This document shows, piece by piece, positions 7,548 through 16,142 of a stretch of 26,462 bases of DNA. Positions within the stretch are counted from its first letter, which is position 1, and every line of letters starts with the position of its first letter. The notes under the pieces were generated by a model, which worked only from the letters and a program-made list of their open reading frames with translations, did no database searches and had not been told where the DNA came from. The position numbers were made by a program, and so were the translations under genes. The stretch is from an uncultured Granulicatella sp. (GTDB taxonomy: Bacteria > Bacillota > Bacilli > Lactobacillales > Aerococcaceae): assembly GCA_947254045.1 (NCBI GenBank), contig CAMYBO010000005.1, positions 1 to 26,462 on the forward strand, read 5' to 3'.

Positions 7548-8693
7548 ATGAAGTTATCAACTATTTCAAAATTCTCATTAGTGAGTATTTCGACATTATT
7601 AATGTCTCATTTGGCGATTTCCCCGGTACTACCTAAATTATATGAGTATTATCATGGGATGAATCCAGAACTAGGATTGGCTTCTGTGGAAAGTTTAGCG
7701 ACGATACCAGCAATGATGATTACGATTTTTGTGTTAATCAGTAATCTTGTTATGAATAAAATTGGGAAAAAGAATACCGTATTATTGGGGATTGGTTTGA
7801 TTATTATTTTTGGACCACTTCCAGCCTTTTTAACGAATTTTAAATTAGTGATGATTAGTCGAATGTTGTTAGGAGCAGGGATTGGATTATTTAATTCTCT
7901 GTCGATTAGTTTGATGAGTGACTTTTTCGAATCGGATGAAAAAGCAACAATGATTGGGTTGAGAACGGCTTTCTTAAATATTGGGAAAGCACTAACGACA
8001 TTTTTATCAGGTTACTTATTGTTGTTTGGAGAACGTGCGGTATTTTTAACCTATTTAATTGCGATTCCAATTTTCCTATTATTTTATCAATATGTTCCAA
8101 ATACTCCAGTAGAACAACGTGTTAAGAAAAAAGGTAACATTCGTTTAGCGACCGTTGTGTTAACACTTCTAACATTTTTAGTAGGAGTGAGTTATATGGG
8201 ATTAACGATTAAAATTCCATCTCTTATTTTAACGCATTATCAATTAGAAGTAGCTCTATCTCGTAATTTATTAACGATTTTAGCCTTAAGTGGTACGATT
8301 GCCGGCTTTATTTTCGGAATGTTATTGAAAAAAGTTGGAGATTTAACATTGCCGATGATGCTAATTAGTATGGCAGTAGGTAGTTTAATCTTTATTTTCT
8401 TTAAACAGATTGTTTTATATTATGTAGCGAGTGTTTTAATTGGGGTAAGTTTTGTAGGAACGATGTCTTATATTTTCTGTTTTATTTCCAGAATTTTTGA
8501 AAAAGAAGAGATTAATTTAACGACTAGTATTGTGTTAGTTGGAGGGAATATTGGGGTAATTTTGACTCCGGTTATTATGACGAAACTTCCTGAATGGTTG
8601 AATTGGAATCCGTTTATCGCTCCATTTTGTATGGCAAGTGCTTTTATGGGTATCGTTGCAATAATTAGCGGATGGTATTTATATAAAAAATAA
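7548..8693 (+). CDS. Major facilitator superfamily transporter, substrate unknown
   Basis: 381-residue, very hydrophobic protein with a layout fitting twelve membrane segments. The loop NLVMNKIGKKNTVLLGIG, after the second membrane segment (about residues 60-77), fits MFS motif A (GxLaDrxGrkxxl) loosely, and a basic loop near residues 187-194 (EQRVKKKG) lies midway, as between the two six-helix halves. The start at 7548 has AAGGAG (7535-7540) 7 bases upstream; the in-frame GTG at 7542 overlaps the spacing. Such short MFS proteins are often drug or metabolite exporters, but nothing here names a substrate. It has its own promoter and terminator, so it is probably a single-gene unit. Confidence 0.85.
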   Translation: MKLSTISKFSLVSISTLLMSHLAISPVLPKLYEYYHGMNPELGLASVESLATIPAMMITIFVLISNLVMNKIGKKNTVLLGIGLIIIFGPLPAFLTNFKLVMISRMLLGAGIGLFNSLSISLMSDFFESDEKATMIGLRTAFLNIGKALTTFLSGYLLLFGERAVFLTYLIAIPIFLLFYQYVPNTPVEQRVKKKGNIRLATVVLTLLTFLVGVSYMGLTIKIPSLILTHYQLEVALSRNLLTILALSGTIAGFIFGMLLKKVGDLTLPMMLISMAVGSLIFIFFKQIVLYYVASVLIGVSFVGTMSYIFCFISRIFEKEEINLTTSIVLVGGNIGVILTPVIMTKLPEWLNWNPFIAPFCMASAFMGIVAIISGWYLYKK

Positions 8694-8699
8694 TTTTTA

Positions 8700-8742
8700 G
8701 AAAAAGAAGATGAGATTTAAGCTCTTATCTTCTTTTTCTTTT
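8700..8742 (+). terminator. Rho-independent terminator after the MFS gene
   Basis: A 16-bp stem with one G-T pair: GAAAAAGAAGATGAGA at 8700-8715 with TCTTATCTTCTTTTTC at 8723-8738, around a 7-base loop. The right arm itself is T-rich. Confidence 0.75.
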
Positions 8743-8764
8743 GGATGCTGTTGTAGAAAAAGAA

Positions 8765-8793
8765 TAGCAATTTCTTTGGAAAATCTTTATAAT
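8765..8793 (+). promoter_or_regulatory. Promoter of rsgA-rpe-thiN
   Basis: Perfect TATAAT at 8788-8793 with a weak -35 (TAGCAA, 8765-8770) at 17 bases. It is the only good -10 between the MFS terminator and rsgA. Confidence 0.5.
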
Positions 8794-8824
8794 GTAACTG
8801 ATAACAAAAAAAGAAGGAGCGATT

Positions 8825-9715
8825 ATGCCTCAAGGAAAAATTATTCGAGCCTTAAGTGGCTTTTATTATATCGAGTCCTCTCATCAAATTTATCAAACTC
8901 GAGCACGTGGAGTTTTTAGAAAAAGAGGACAGTCTCCATTAGTCGGAGATATTGTGGATTTTACAAGTGAAACTTTGGAAGAAGGAGTATTAGAGAAAAT
9001 TCATCCAAGGAAAAATTCTTTAGTTCGTCCACCTGTTTCAAATGTAGATATTGGTGTAGTGGTGATGTCTGCTGTAGAACCGGATTTTTCAACACATTTA
9101 GTGGATCGGTTTTTAGTCTATTTAGAAGGAATGGAAATTCAACCAGTCATACTGATTACAAAGGTAGATTTATTAACTGCAGCACAATTGCAACATCTAG
9201 AAGCAGTGAAGAAGAAATACCAAGAAGTTGGATATGAAGTATGGTATTCTTCAGAAGTAAAAGAACACCAAAGTGAATTTTTAGCTTCCTATAAAGGAAA
9301 ACTAGTGGTCTTTTTAGGGCAATCTGGGGTTGGGAAATCAACGATGTTGAATCAATTAATTCCAGAGCTAAATCAAGAAACTGGAGAAATTTCTAGTGCA
9401 TTAGGCCGTGGGAAACATACGACTAGACAAGTTTCTTTACATGAAGTAGAAGAAGTTTGGATAGCAGATACCCCTGGGTTTAGTACGGTAGACTTTATTG
9501 GTGTGGAAAAAGAAGACCTTCCACATTTATTCCCAGAATTTGAAGAATACTCTACTCATTGTAAATTTAGAGAGTGTTCTCATCAACACGAACCTCAGTG
9601 TGCCGTCATTGAAGCGGTAGAAGAAGGAAAAATTTGGCAAGAAAGATATGATCATTATCAAGATTTCTATGAAGAAATTAGCCAGAGAAAACCAATTTAT
9701 CAAAGAAAAAAATAA
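8825..9715 (+). CDS. rsgA: Ribosome small subunit-dependent GTPase A
   Basis: 296-residue GTPase that checks late maturation of the 30S subunit. Its G motifs are circularly permuted, the family hallmark: G4 TKVD (112-115), then G1 GQSGVGKST (165-173), then G3 DTPG (215-218). The N-terminus is an OB fold (MPQGKIIRALSGFYYI), and the C-terminus carries the zinc-binding set Cys246, Cys251, His253, Cys259. AAGGAG precedes the ATG by about 6 bases. The order rsgA-rpe-thiN matches Bacillus subtilis; the prkC/prpC pair normally upstream there is absent, replaced by the MFS gene. Confidence 0.97.
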   Translation: MPQGKIIRALSGFYYIESSHQIYQTRARGVFRKRGQSPLVGDIVDFTSETLEEGVLEKIHPRKNSLVRPPVSNVDIGVVVMSAVEPDFSTHLVDRFLVYLEGMEIQPVILITKVDLLTAAQLQHLEAVKKKYQEVGYEVWYSSEVKEHQSEFLASYKGKLVVFLGQSGVGKSTMLNQLIPELNQETGEISSALGRGKHTTRQVSLHEVEEVWIADTPGFSTVDFIGVEKEDLPHLFPEFEEYSTHCKFRECSHQHEPQCAVIEAVEEGKIWQERYDHYQDFYEEISQRKPIYQRKK

Positions 9716-9737
9716 TTATTTTAAAGGAGTCAAAAAC

Positions 9738-10382
9738 ATGAAAGTAGCACCTTCCATTTTAAGTGCAAATTTTGCAACATTAGGAGAAGACGTTAAAAAA
9801 GTAGAACAATTAGGAGCAGACTGGATTCATATCGATGCGATGGACGGTCAATTTGTTCCTAACTTAACATTAGGACCAAATATCGTAGAAGGACTTCGTC
9901 CCATTACAACATTAACATTAGATTGTCATTTAATGGTTCAAGAACCTGAACGCTTTGTAAAGGAATTTGCAAAAGCGGGGGCGGATTATATTTCTGTTCA
10001 TATTGAAGCAACAAACCATATTCACCGTACTATACAATTGATTAAATCTAAAGGAGTAAAAGCAGGGATTGTCATTAATCCAGGAACTCCAGTGAGTGCG
10101 ATTAGTGCTGTATTAGGAATGGTTGACTTAGTATTAGTGATGACTGTAAACCCGGGATTTGGTGGACAAGCATTTATTCCAGAAACATTAGATAAAGTAC
10201 GAGAATTAGTAGAATTACGTCAAGAACATGGATACAACTATTTAATTGAAGTAGATGGTGGTGTGAATGGCCAAACAGCTAAATTATGTCGTGAAGTAGG
10301 GGTAGACGTTGCAGTAGCAGGTTCATATGTGTACTATGCAGATGATATTAAAAAAGCAATTGATTCTATTAAAGAAGCTTAA
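9738..10382 (+). CDS. rpe: Ribulose-phosphate 3-epimerase
   Basis: 214-residue TIM-barrel enzyme that interconverts ribulose 5-phosphate and xylulose 5-phosphate in the pentose phosphate pathway. Signatures: APSILSANFATLG at the N-terminus, the metal-binding DAMDGQFVPNLTLGP, DCHLMV, MTVNPGFGGQAFI and the closing VDGGVN. The ATG at 9738 has AAAGGAG 8 bases upstream; the reading frame is open further upstream to 9648, but that stretch overlaps rsgA. It lies 22 bases after rsgA and 14 before thiN, in one operon. Confidence 0.97.
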   Translation: MKVAPSILSANFATLGEDVKKVEQLGADWIHIDAMDGQFVPNLTLGPNIVEGLRPITTLTLDCHLMVQEPERFVKEFAKAGADYISVHIEATNHIHRTIQLIKSKGVKAGIVINPGTPVSAISAVLGMVDLVLVMTVNPGFGGQAFIPETLDKVRELVELRQEHGYNYLIEVDGGVNGQTAKLCREVGVDVAVAGSYVYYADDIKKAIDSIKEA

Positions 10383-10396
10383 AAGAGGAATTGGGT

Positions 10397-11071
10397 ATGG
10401 AAATAATCGTAGTCATTGGGGGGCCATTGGATAAAGGTGCAATACGACGATGGCTGAATCAAAAACTTCAGCAAAATGATAGACAAGAGTTTCAATTTAT
10501 TGGAGTAGACGGTGGCTGTTTGAAATTAATGGAAGAAGAGTTACCGATTAATTTGGCAATTGGAGATTTCGATTCGATTTCACTAGAGGATAAAGAAGCA
10601 TTGAAAAAATATGCTTCTAAAATGATTGAATTTCCTTCTGAGAAAGATTTTACAGATTTTGAAGAAGCATTGATGTGGATTTCAAAATCCTATCCTCAGC
10701 AAAAGGTGCATGTGTTAGGGGCTTTTGGTGGAAGAGTTGATCATGCGATTAGTTGTTTATGGACTATGTTTCGTCCAGAATTACAAGCATTAATTCCATA
10801 TCTTTCGCTAGAAGATGAATGGAATCATATTTCTTTTTTAACTCCAGGAGATTATGTCATTCATAAATTAGAGCATACGAAGTATTTATCTTTTATATCA
10901 ACAGGACCTGTAAAACAATTAACGTTGAAAAATGTTAAATATCCTTTGGATCATCACGATTATGATTTTCCGATTGCATTGATTAGTAATGAGTTTATCG
11001 ATGGACAGATGCAAATTTCATTTGAGTCTGGTGGAATCATTGTAGGACAAACAAGAGATTCTTGGAGATGA
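10397..11071 (+). CDS. thiN: Thiamine pyrophosphokinase
   Basis: 224-residue enzyme that transfers pyrophosphate from ATP to thiamine to give thiamine diphosphate. Visible motifs: VDGGCLKLMEEELPINLAIGDFDSIS near residues 35-60 (the DGG and GDFDS signatures), FPSEKDFTDFEEAL and GAFGGRVDHAI. The ATG at 10397 is 7 bases after AAAGAGGA; the in-frame TTG at 10391 is too close. This is Bacillus yloS, third gene of the rsgA-rpe-thiN unit, followed by a terminator. No thiamine riboswitch is visible upstream. Confidence 0.93.
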   Translation: MEIIVVIGGPLDKGAIRRWLNQKLQQNDRQEFQFIGVDGGCLKLMEEELPINLAIGDFDSISLEDKEALKKYASKMIEFPSEKDFTDFEEALMWISKSYPQQKVHVLGAFGGRVDHAISCLWTMFRPELQALIPYLSLEDEWNHISFLTPGDYVIHKLEHTKYLSFISTGPVKQLTLKNVKYPLDHHDYDFPIALISNEFIDGQMQISFESGGIIVGQTRDSWR

Positions 11072-11106
11072 ATATGTGTGAATTCTAAAATAGTAAGATA
11101 AAAATT

Positions 11107-11135
11107 AGCATCATTCGATTGGATGATGCTTTTTT
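11107..11135 (+). terminator. Rho-independent terminator after thiN
   Basis: AGCATCAT (11107-11114) pairs with ATGATGCT (11123-11130) around an 8-base loop, followed by a T run. Confidence 0.85.
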
Positions 11136-11138
11136 AAG

Positions 11139-11166
11139 TTGAATTTTTATAAAAAAGAGATATACT
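11139..11166 (+). promoter_or_regulatory. Promoter of the small protein / metal ATPase pair
   Basis: TTGAAT at 11139-11144 and TATACT at 11161-11166 with a 16-base spacer, immediately downstream of the thiN terminator. No clear palindromic operator is visible around it. Confidence 0.6.
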
Positions 11167-11217
11167 ATAAATGAGTCAGTTAAAGATTCAAAAAAAGTAT
11201 ATATTGGAGGCCTTTTT

Positions 11218-11499
11218 ATGTTAAGAGAAGTATTAGAATTAGGGAAATTCGTTAAAAAATCAAGTGTCTTTGTAAGTGGAGTGGTAGTAGGTTCATTAGG
11301 ACTTAAAGTTTTAGCAAGCAAAGATACTAAACACGTTGTTGCGAAAGCAGTAGCAAAATCATATAAATTAAAAGATGGATTAGATGCAACAGTTTCTCAA
11401 TTGAAACAACATGCAGATGACGTATTAGCTGAAGCAAATGACTTATATGTTGAAGAAAAAGCTGCTAACTTAGTAACAGTAGAAACAAGTGAACAATAA
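11218..11499 (+). CDS. Small membrane-anchored partner of the adjacent metal ATPase (DUF6110-like)
   Basis: 93 residues: a single hydrophobic segment with small residues (about 17-33, SSVFVSGVVVGSLGLKVLA), then SKD and an Ala/Lys-rich amphipathic stretch likely to form a long helix (about 40-80), with an acidic tail. GGAGG lies 7 bases before the ATG. The stop codon overlaps the ATG of the P-type ATPase by one base, implying coupled translation. From memory it resembles DUF6110 proteins found beside such ATPases in Firmicutes. The layout also recalls mycobacterial DUF1490/PacL proteins, which scaffold and stabilise metal-exporting P-type ATPases. It lacks the Asp/His-rich tail of PacL1. Family name moderately sure; function inferred. 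Confidence 0.75.
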   Translation: MLREVLELGKFVKKSSVFVSGVVVGSLGLKVLASKDTKHVVAKAVAKSYKLKDGLDATVSQLKQHADDVLAEANDLYVEEKAANLVTVETSEQ

Positions 11500-13556
11500 T
11501 GAAAGTAACGATTAAAGCTCAATCAAAAAATAGAGTGCGTTTGGAAGTTCCTTTTAGATGTACAGCTGCTGTTCAGTTGTATTTAGAAGAGGAAAAGAGA
11601 CTGTTTCCAGAAATTACGCAAATTATTTGTTATAAAGATGAAAAGCATATCGCATTTACTTTTGAAACAGGACATGAATCAAGTGTTTATCGATTTTTAG
11701 ATTATTTAGAGGTGTCTACTTTAAATGAAAAACAAAGAGATTTTACAGTAGATGCTCAAGTGACACCTGTGGATATTGTAGCTTCCCATATTTATCGTAA
11801 AATGGTAGCAAATGTGTTCATTCCGCAATCATTAAAAATTTTCTGGTTATTATGGAAAATGAAAAAATTCGGGAAAGCTGCATTTGAATCTATTTTAGAA
11901 AAAAAATTGTCGATGAGTATTTTAGATTTTGTTGCAATTGTAACTTCGATTGCAATGGGAGATTATAAAACGGCTGATACGATAATGTTCTTATTAAATC
12001 TTGGAGATGATTTAGATGAATGGTCTCAAAAGAAATCTGTTGAAGATTTAGAGAAAAATCTAAAAAATAATATTTATGAATTATGGATTGAAAAAGAGGG
12101 AGAACGATTCAAAAAATTAAGTCACCAAGTAGAAGTAGGCGACGTATTCGTTGCAACTGAAGGACAAGAGATTTATTTTGATGGAACAGTTGTATCTGGT
12201 CGTGGATTTTTAAATGAAAGTTCATTAACTGGAGAAGCTTTCCCTGTTTCTAAAAAGATTGGAGATACTGTGTTTGCGAATACAGTTGTGGAACAAGGTG
12301 AATTATTAGTAAAAGTTACAAATGCTGAACAAAATTCACGGTTACAACAAATTGTTCAATTAATGAAAACAAGTGAACTACATCAATCAAAACAACAAAA
12401 ACAATTATTAGAAAAAGCAGATGGCTTGGTGAAATATAATTTCATTGGAATGGCAGTGACGTATTTATTAACAAGATCAGTGCAAAAAGCATTAACATTC
12501 TTATTAGTCGATTATTCCTGTGCCTTAAAATTATCATCACCAGTAACGTATTTAACAGCGATTAAAGTAGCTTCTACAAGAGGAATTGTTGTGAAAGGAT
12601 CAAGTTCACTAGATGAATATCCAATGATTGATACTTATGTATTTGATAAGACTGGAACTTTAACAACAGGCATTCCAAAAATTCAAAAGATTTTACCTTA
12701 TCGTGGCTATTCTGAAGAAGAAGTTTTACGAATTGCGGCATGTTTAGAAGAGCATATTTATCATCCAATTGCGAGTGCAGTAGTGCAAAAAGCAGAAGAT
12801 GATGGAGTAGAACATGAAGAAATGCATGGTAAATTAACGCATGTTGCTTCAAAAGGAATTTTATCTTCGATTGATGGGGAAAAAGTCGTTATCGGAAGTT
12901 TAGAATTATTGAAAGAGCATCAAGTGGAAATTTCTGATGAACAAAAGACAGTTATAGAAGAGTATACTCAATGGTATCACTTATTGTATTTAGGATATAA
13001 AGGAAAATTAATTGCGATTTTCCTAATTGATACACCGTTGCGTCCGGAAACTATTGAAGTTCTGCAATCGTTAAAAGAACGAGGAAAGAATATTATTTTA
13101 TTAACTGGAGATACAAAGAAACGGACAGAATCGATTTGTTCGTTAATTGCCTTTGACGAAGTGTATACAGAAGTGAAGCCAGAACAGAAACATCAAGTGA
13201 TTCAAGAGTTACAAGATAAAGGACATCGTGTCTTTATGATTGGTGATGGTCTAAATGATTCGGCAGCTTTATCAAAAGCAAATGTCGGGGTAGTAATGGC
13301 AAGTTCATCAGACATTGCTAGACAAGCTAGTGATATTGTATTTTTAGAAGAAACCTTATCAGGTATTCTTGTTTTAGATGATATTTCTGAGCAATTGCAA
13401 AAACAATTAGGTAGAAACTTGCACACGACTGTGTGGGTCAATACATCTTTAATGGGATTAGGATTGTTTAATATTTTAACTCCTAGTACATTAGCTGTCT
13501 TCCATAATTTGACAACAACTATCATTATCGGAAAGAGTTTTACTTATATTAAATAG
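11499..13556 (+). CDS. Divergent P1B-type heavy-metal ATPase
   Basis: 685-residue P-type ATPase. It has the phosphorylation motif DKTGTLT (Asp383), the actuator SLTGE (243-246), the P1B-specific HP pair (His422-Pro423) and GDGLND (582-587). The metal-site motif in the membrane is SCALKLSSP (340-348) instead of CPC, SPC or CPH, placing it outside the classic Cu, Zn/Cd and Co groups. The N-terminal ~70 residues look like a ferredoxin-fold HMA domain with a single cysteine (Cys21) and no CxxC. This resembles the CtpC-like group. Metal specificity cannot be read from sequence; manganese, iron or zinc export are all possible. Its ribosome site is weak, fitting coupling to the upstream gene. Confidence 0.9.
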   Translation: MKVTIKAQSKNRVRLEVPFRCTAAVQLYLEEEKRLFPEITQIICYKDEKHIAFTFETGHESSVYRFLDYLEVSTLNEKQRDFTVDAQVTPVDIVASHIYRKMVANVFIPQSLKIFWLLWKMKKFGKAAFESILEKKLSMSILDFVAIVTSIAMGDYKTADTIMFLLNLGDDLDEWSQKKSVEDLEKNLKNNIYELWIEKEGERFKKLSHQVEVGDVFVATEGQEIYFDGTVVSGRGFLNESSLTGEAFPVSKKIGDTVFANTVVEQGELLVKVTNAEQNSRLQQIVQLMKTSELHQSKQQKQLLEKADGLVKYNFIGMAVTYLLTRSVQKALTFLLVDYSCALKLSSPVTYLTAIKVASTRGIVVKGSSSLDEYPMIDTYVFDKTGTLTTGIPKIQKILPYRGYSEEEVLRIAACLEEHIYHPIASAVVQKAEDDGVEHEEMHGKLTHVASKGILSSIDGEKVVIGSLELLKEHQVEISDEQKTVIEEYTQWYHLLYLGYKGKLIAIFLIDTPLRPETIEVLQSLKERGKNIILLTGDTKKRTESICSLIAFDEVYTEVKPEQKHQVIQELQDKGHRVFMIGDGLNDSAALSKANVGVVMASSSDIARQASDIVFLEETLSGILVLDDISEQLQKQLGRNLHTTVWVNTSLMGLGLFNILTPSTLAVFHNLTTTIIIGKSFTYIK

Positions 13557-13562
13557 TAAAAG

Positions 13563-13591
13563 AAAAAGACTGGACAGTGTCCAGTCTTTTT
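13563..13591. terminator. Bidirectional terminator between the ATPase and rpmB
   Basis: A perfect 13-bp palindrome, AAAAAGACTGGAC (13563-13575) and GTCCAGTCTTTTT (13579-13591), with a 3-base loop. A tracts on one side and T tracts on the other make it work for the two convergent genes. Confidence 0.93.
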
Positions 13592-13602
13592 GTTTGTGTA
13601 AA

Positions 13603-13791
13603 TTAAACGCGTTCTACTTTACCTGATTTTAATGCACGAGTTGAAACCCATACTTTTTTAGGCTTTCCATCGATTAAAACGCGAACTTTTTGTAAGTTTG
13701 GTTTCCAAGTACGACGGTTAGCGTTCATAGCGTGAGAACGAGTGTTACCTGTTTCAGAACGACGTCCAGTGAAATAACATACTTTAGCCAT
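13603..13791 (-). CDS. rpmB: 50S ribosomal protein L28
   Basis: 62-residue L28, beginning MAKVCYFTGRRSETGNTRSH and ending KSGKVERV. It has one cysteine, so it is not the zinc-binding CxxC form. On the minus strand the start at 13791 is 9 bases from the GGAGG core; an in-frame ATG six bases upstream (13797) would be only 3 bases away. As in Bacillus, it is encoded divergently from the asp23/yloU-fakA pair, so the local order is conserved although the metal ATPase pair is inserted on its 3' side. Confidence 0.97.
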   Translation of the reverse strand: MAKVCYFTGRRSETGNTRSHAMNANRRTWKPNLQKVRVLIDGKPKKVWVSTRALKSGKVERV

Positions 13792-13863
13792 GGTCATTCT
13801 CCTCCTTTAATTTAAATCATTGATCAGCTGATATAATTTTTAAACTAAATCATATACTTAAAT

Positions 13864-13892
13864 AATTTATCATAGTTGACGATAGAATGCAA
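13864..13892 (-). promoter_or_regulatory. Promoter of rpmB
   Basis: On the minus strand TTGCAT (13892-13887), 17 bases, then TAAATT (13869-13864) preceded by a TGA extended -10. The leader before the gene contains the perfect 10-bp palindrome ATCAGCTGAT at 13823-13832. Confidence 0.5.
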
Positions 13893-13981
13893 GCTAGAGT
13901 CCAATATAAAGTATAAATTTTTGTTAAATCTATTTTGGTAGCGTATTTTCACACATAAAAGGTTAGGTAAAATTAATCATT

Positions 13982-13992
13982 TATGATAAAAT
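13982..13992 (+). promoter_or_regulatory. Probable -10 region for asp23-fakA
   Basis: TATGATAAAAT contains two overlapping -10 candidates, TATGAT at 13982-13987 and TAAAAT at 13987-13992, the latter with an extended TGA. I see no good -35, so the exact promoter is uncertain. Confidence 0.4.
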
Positions 13993-14055
13993 AATAGAGA
14001 ATCATCGAACAGTCTGTAAAAAATAGATTGTACGAATTTTAAGGAGGTTACAAAA

Positions 14056-14418
14056 ATGACAGTCAAAATTCAAACAGAACAAGGGTTAATTGAATTAAGC
14101 AATGAAGTTATTGCTACCGTAGTTGGTGGCGCAGCAACAGATAATTATGGAGTTGTTGGAATGGCTAGCCGTAATCATATTCGTGATAATTTAAATGAAA
14201 TTTTGAAAAAAGAAAACTATTCTCGTGGCGTAGTGATTCGTCAAGAGGAAGAAGGAGTAGCTGTTGATGTATACATTATCGTAGGCTATGGTACTAAAAT
14301 TTCTGCAATTTGTCGCAATGTTCAAGAACAAGTAAAATATAATTTAGAAACGATGTTAGGATTTTCTGCGAACACTGTTAATGTTTATGTTCAAGGAGTA
14401 AAAATCATTGAAGCGTAA
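14056..14418 (+). CDS. Asp23/Gls24 family envelope stress protein (YloU)
   Basis: 120-residue Asp23/Gls24-fold protein. The pattern includes EVIATVVGGAATDNYGVVGMAS near residues 16-38 and VDVYIIVGYGTKISAICRNVQEQVK near 70-95, both typical. Members associate with the cytoplasmic membrane or respond to envelope stress; their molecular role is not settled. The linkage to the following DhaL-domain gene, 34 bases downstream, is the conserved yloU-yloV pair of Firmicutes, and the divergent rpmB completes the Bacillus-like order. AAGGAGG lies about 9 bases before the ATG. Confidence 0.93.
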   Translation: MTVKIQTEQGLIELSNEVIATVVGGAATDNYGVVGMASRNHIRDNLNEILKKENYSRGVVIRQEEEGVAVDVYIIVGYGTKISAICRNVQEQVKYNLETMLGFSANTVNVYVQGVKIIEA

Positions 14419-14452
14419 GCTTTGATGGTGTGTCAGGAGGATATAAGAATCA

Positions 14453-16132
14453 ATGGTAACAAAAAATATTATTACGGCTCAAGATTTTCGAGCAATGGTA
14501 GAAATTGGTGAAGCACGTTTAAGTGAAAATGCTGAATTTGTCAATTCATTGAATGTATTTCCGGTTCCAGATGGTGATACTGGTACAAATATGAGCCTTT
14601 CATTTAAATCAGGTGCGGAGCGTGTCGCAAATTCTTCTGCTCAAACAGTAGGAGAGTTAGCACAAGATTTAGCAAAAGGTTTATTAATGGGTGCTCGTGG
14701 AAATTCAGGAGTTATTTTATCGCAATTATTCCGTGGCTTTTCAAAAGCCGTTGAAGGAAAAGATGAATTAACAGGTGAAGATTTAGCAGAAGCATTCACT
14801 AAAGGGGTTGAAACAGCTTATAAAGCAGTGATGAAACCTGTTGAAGGAACTATTTTAACAGTTGCTCGTGAATCTGCTAAAAGAGGCGTTCGTAAATTAG
14901 AACGTTCAAATGATATTATCGAAGTAATGGGTTCTGTATTACGTGGAGCTCAAAAATCATTAGATAAAACTCCAGATTTATTACCTGTATTGAAAGAAGT
15001 TGGCGTAGTTGACTCAGGTGGTCAAGGTTTAGTATTTATTTATAATGGATTTTACGAAGCTTTAACAGGAGAAGCAACTCCAGTTCAAGCATTATCAACG
15101 AATAAAATTGATTTAAGTTCAGTTGCTCATCATGAAAGTGGCATTGATTATGAACATGCTTCTACAGCGGATATTCAATTTGGTTACTGTACTGAAATTA
15201 TGGTACGTATTGGCGAAGGTGAAACAGTAGTAGATACTTTTGATTATGATACATTCCGTAATTACTTAAATGAATTAGGAGATTCTTTATTAGTTGTAGC
15301 GGATGATGAAATTATTAAAGTTCACGTTCATACAGAACGTCCTGGTGAAGTGATGAATTATGGTCAACGCTTTGGTTCATTAATGAAAGTGAAAGTTGAC
15401 AATATGCGCTTGCAACATGAGGAAATTTTAAAAACAGACTATACTGAAAAAATAAAAGCTATTGCTCCAAAAGCTGAGTATGGAATTGTTGCTGTAGCTG
15501 CGGGTGAAGGAATCCATGAATTATTTAAGAGCATGGGTGTGACAACAATTATTAATGGTGGTCAAACAATGAACCCAAGTACAGAAGATATTTTAGCAGC
15601 AGTAAAAGAAGCTCATGCTGAAAAAGTGATTGTTTTACCAAATAATAAAAATATTTTAATGGCTGCAAATCAAGCTGCTGAAGTAAGTGAAGATGCAGAA
15701 GTTGCAGTTGTGGCAAGTAGAACAATTTCTGAAGGATTATCTTCATTATTAGCATTTAACCCACAAGCTAGTTTAGAAGAAAATCAAGAAGCGATGACAG
15801 AACAATTGTCACTAGTGACAAGCGGTCAAATTACAAATGCCGTTCGTGATACTTCCATTGATGGAGTAGACATTAAAGAACAGGACTTCATGGGGATTGT
15901 AAATGGTAAAATTTTAATTAGTGTACCAGATCGCAAACAAGCAACAATCGATACAATTGCTAAAATGGTGAATGATGAATCTGAAATCTTAACAATTTTA
16001 GTTGGGGAAGATGTGGAATTATCTGAAGCCGAAGAAATTGTTTCTTATGTTGAAGAACATTTCCCAGATATTGAAGTAGAATTACACGAAGGTTTACAAC
16101 CTGTATATGCATATTTATTAGCAGTAGAATAA
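14453..16132 (+). CDS. fakA: Fatty acid kinase catalytic subunit FakA (YloV, DhaL domain)
   Basis: 559 residues, the family's usual size. The N-terminal DhaL (DAK2) domain has FPVPDGDTGTNM (36-47), whose aspartates hold the ATP-bound magnesium ions, and GARGNSGVILSQLFRG. The rest is the YloV middle domain and a C-terminal domain. In Staphylococcus and Streptococcus FakA phosphorylates fatty acids held by a FakB (DegV-type) partner, feeding exogenous fatty acid to phospholipid synthesis through PlsX/PlsY; plsX lies 2.3 kb downstream here. AGGAGG is 11-12 bases before the ATG, slightly long spacing. No fakB gene is in the window. Confidence 0.92.
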   Translation: MVTKNIITAQDFRAMVEIGEARLSENAEFVNSLNVFPVPDGDTGTNMSLSFKSGAERVANSSAQTVGELAQDLAKGLLMGARGNSGVILSQLFRGFSKAVEGKDELTGEDLAEAFTKGVETAYKAVMKPVEGTILTVARESAKRGVRKLERSNDIIEVMGSVLRGAQKSLDKTPDLLPVLKEVGVVDSGGQGLVFIYNGFYEALTGEATPVQALSTNKIDLSSVAHHESGIDYEHASTADIQFGYCTEIMVRIGEGETVVDTFDYDTFRNYLNELGDSLLVVADDEIIKVHVHTERPGEVMNYGQRFGSLMKVKVDNMRLQHEEILKTDYTEKIKAIAPKAEYGIVAVAAGEGIHELFKSMGVTTIINGGQTMNPSTEDILAAVKEAHAEKVIVLPNNKNILMAANQAAEVSEDAEVAVVASRTISEGLSSLLAFNPQASLEENQEAMTEQLSLVTSGQITNAVRDTSIDGVDIKEQDFMGIVNGKILISVPDRKQATIDTIAKMVNDESEILTILVGEDVELSEAEEIVSYVEEHFPDIEVELHEGLQPVYAYLLAVE

Positions 16133-16142
16133 AATATTAGAT

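Noticed and set aside
8710..8919. 69-residue plus-strand frame across the MFS terminator and the rsgA start
   Set aside because: It spans a terminator and a promoter, overlaps rsgA in another frame and has no ribosome site.
9648..9737. Extended N-terminus for rpe
   Set aside because: The frame is open upstream but overlaps rsgA and has no ribosome site; the ATG at 9738 does.
12574..12852. Minus-strand open frames inside the ATPase, GroEL, RecG and HtpX genes
   Set aside because: They lie wholly inside well-recognised plus-strand genes, lack ribosome sites and have Leu/His-rich low-complexity translations typical of antisense frames of AT-rich genes.
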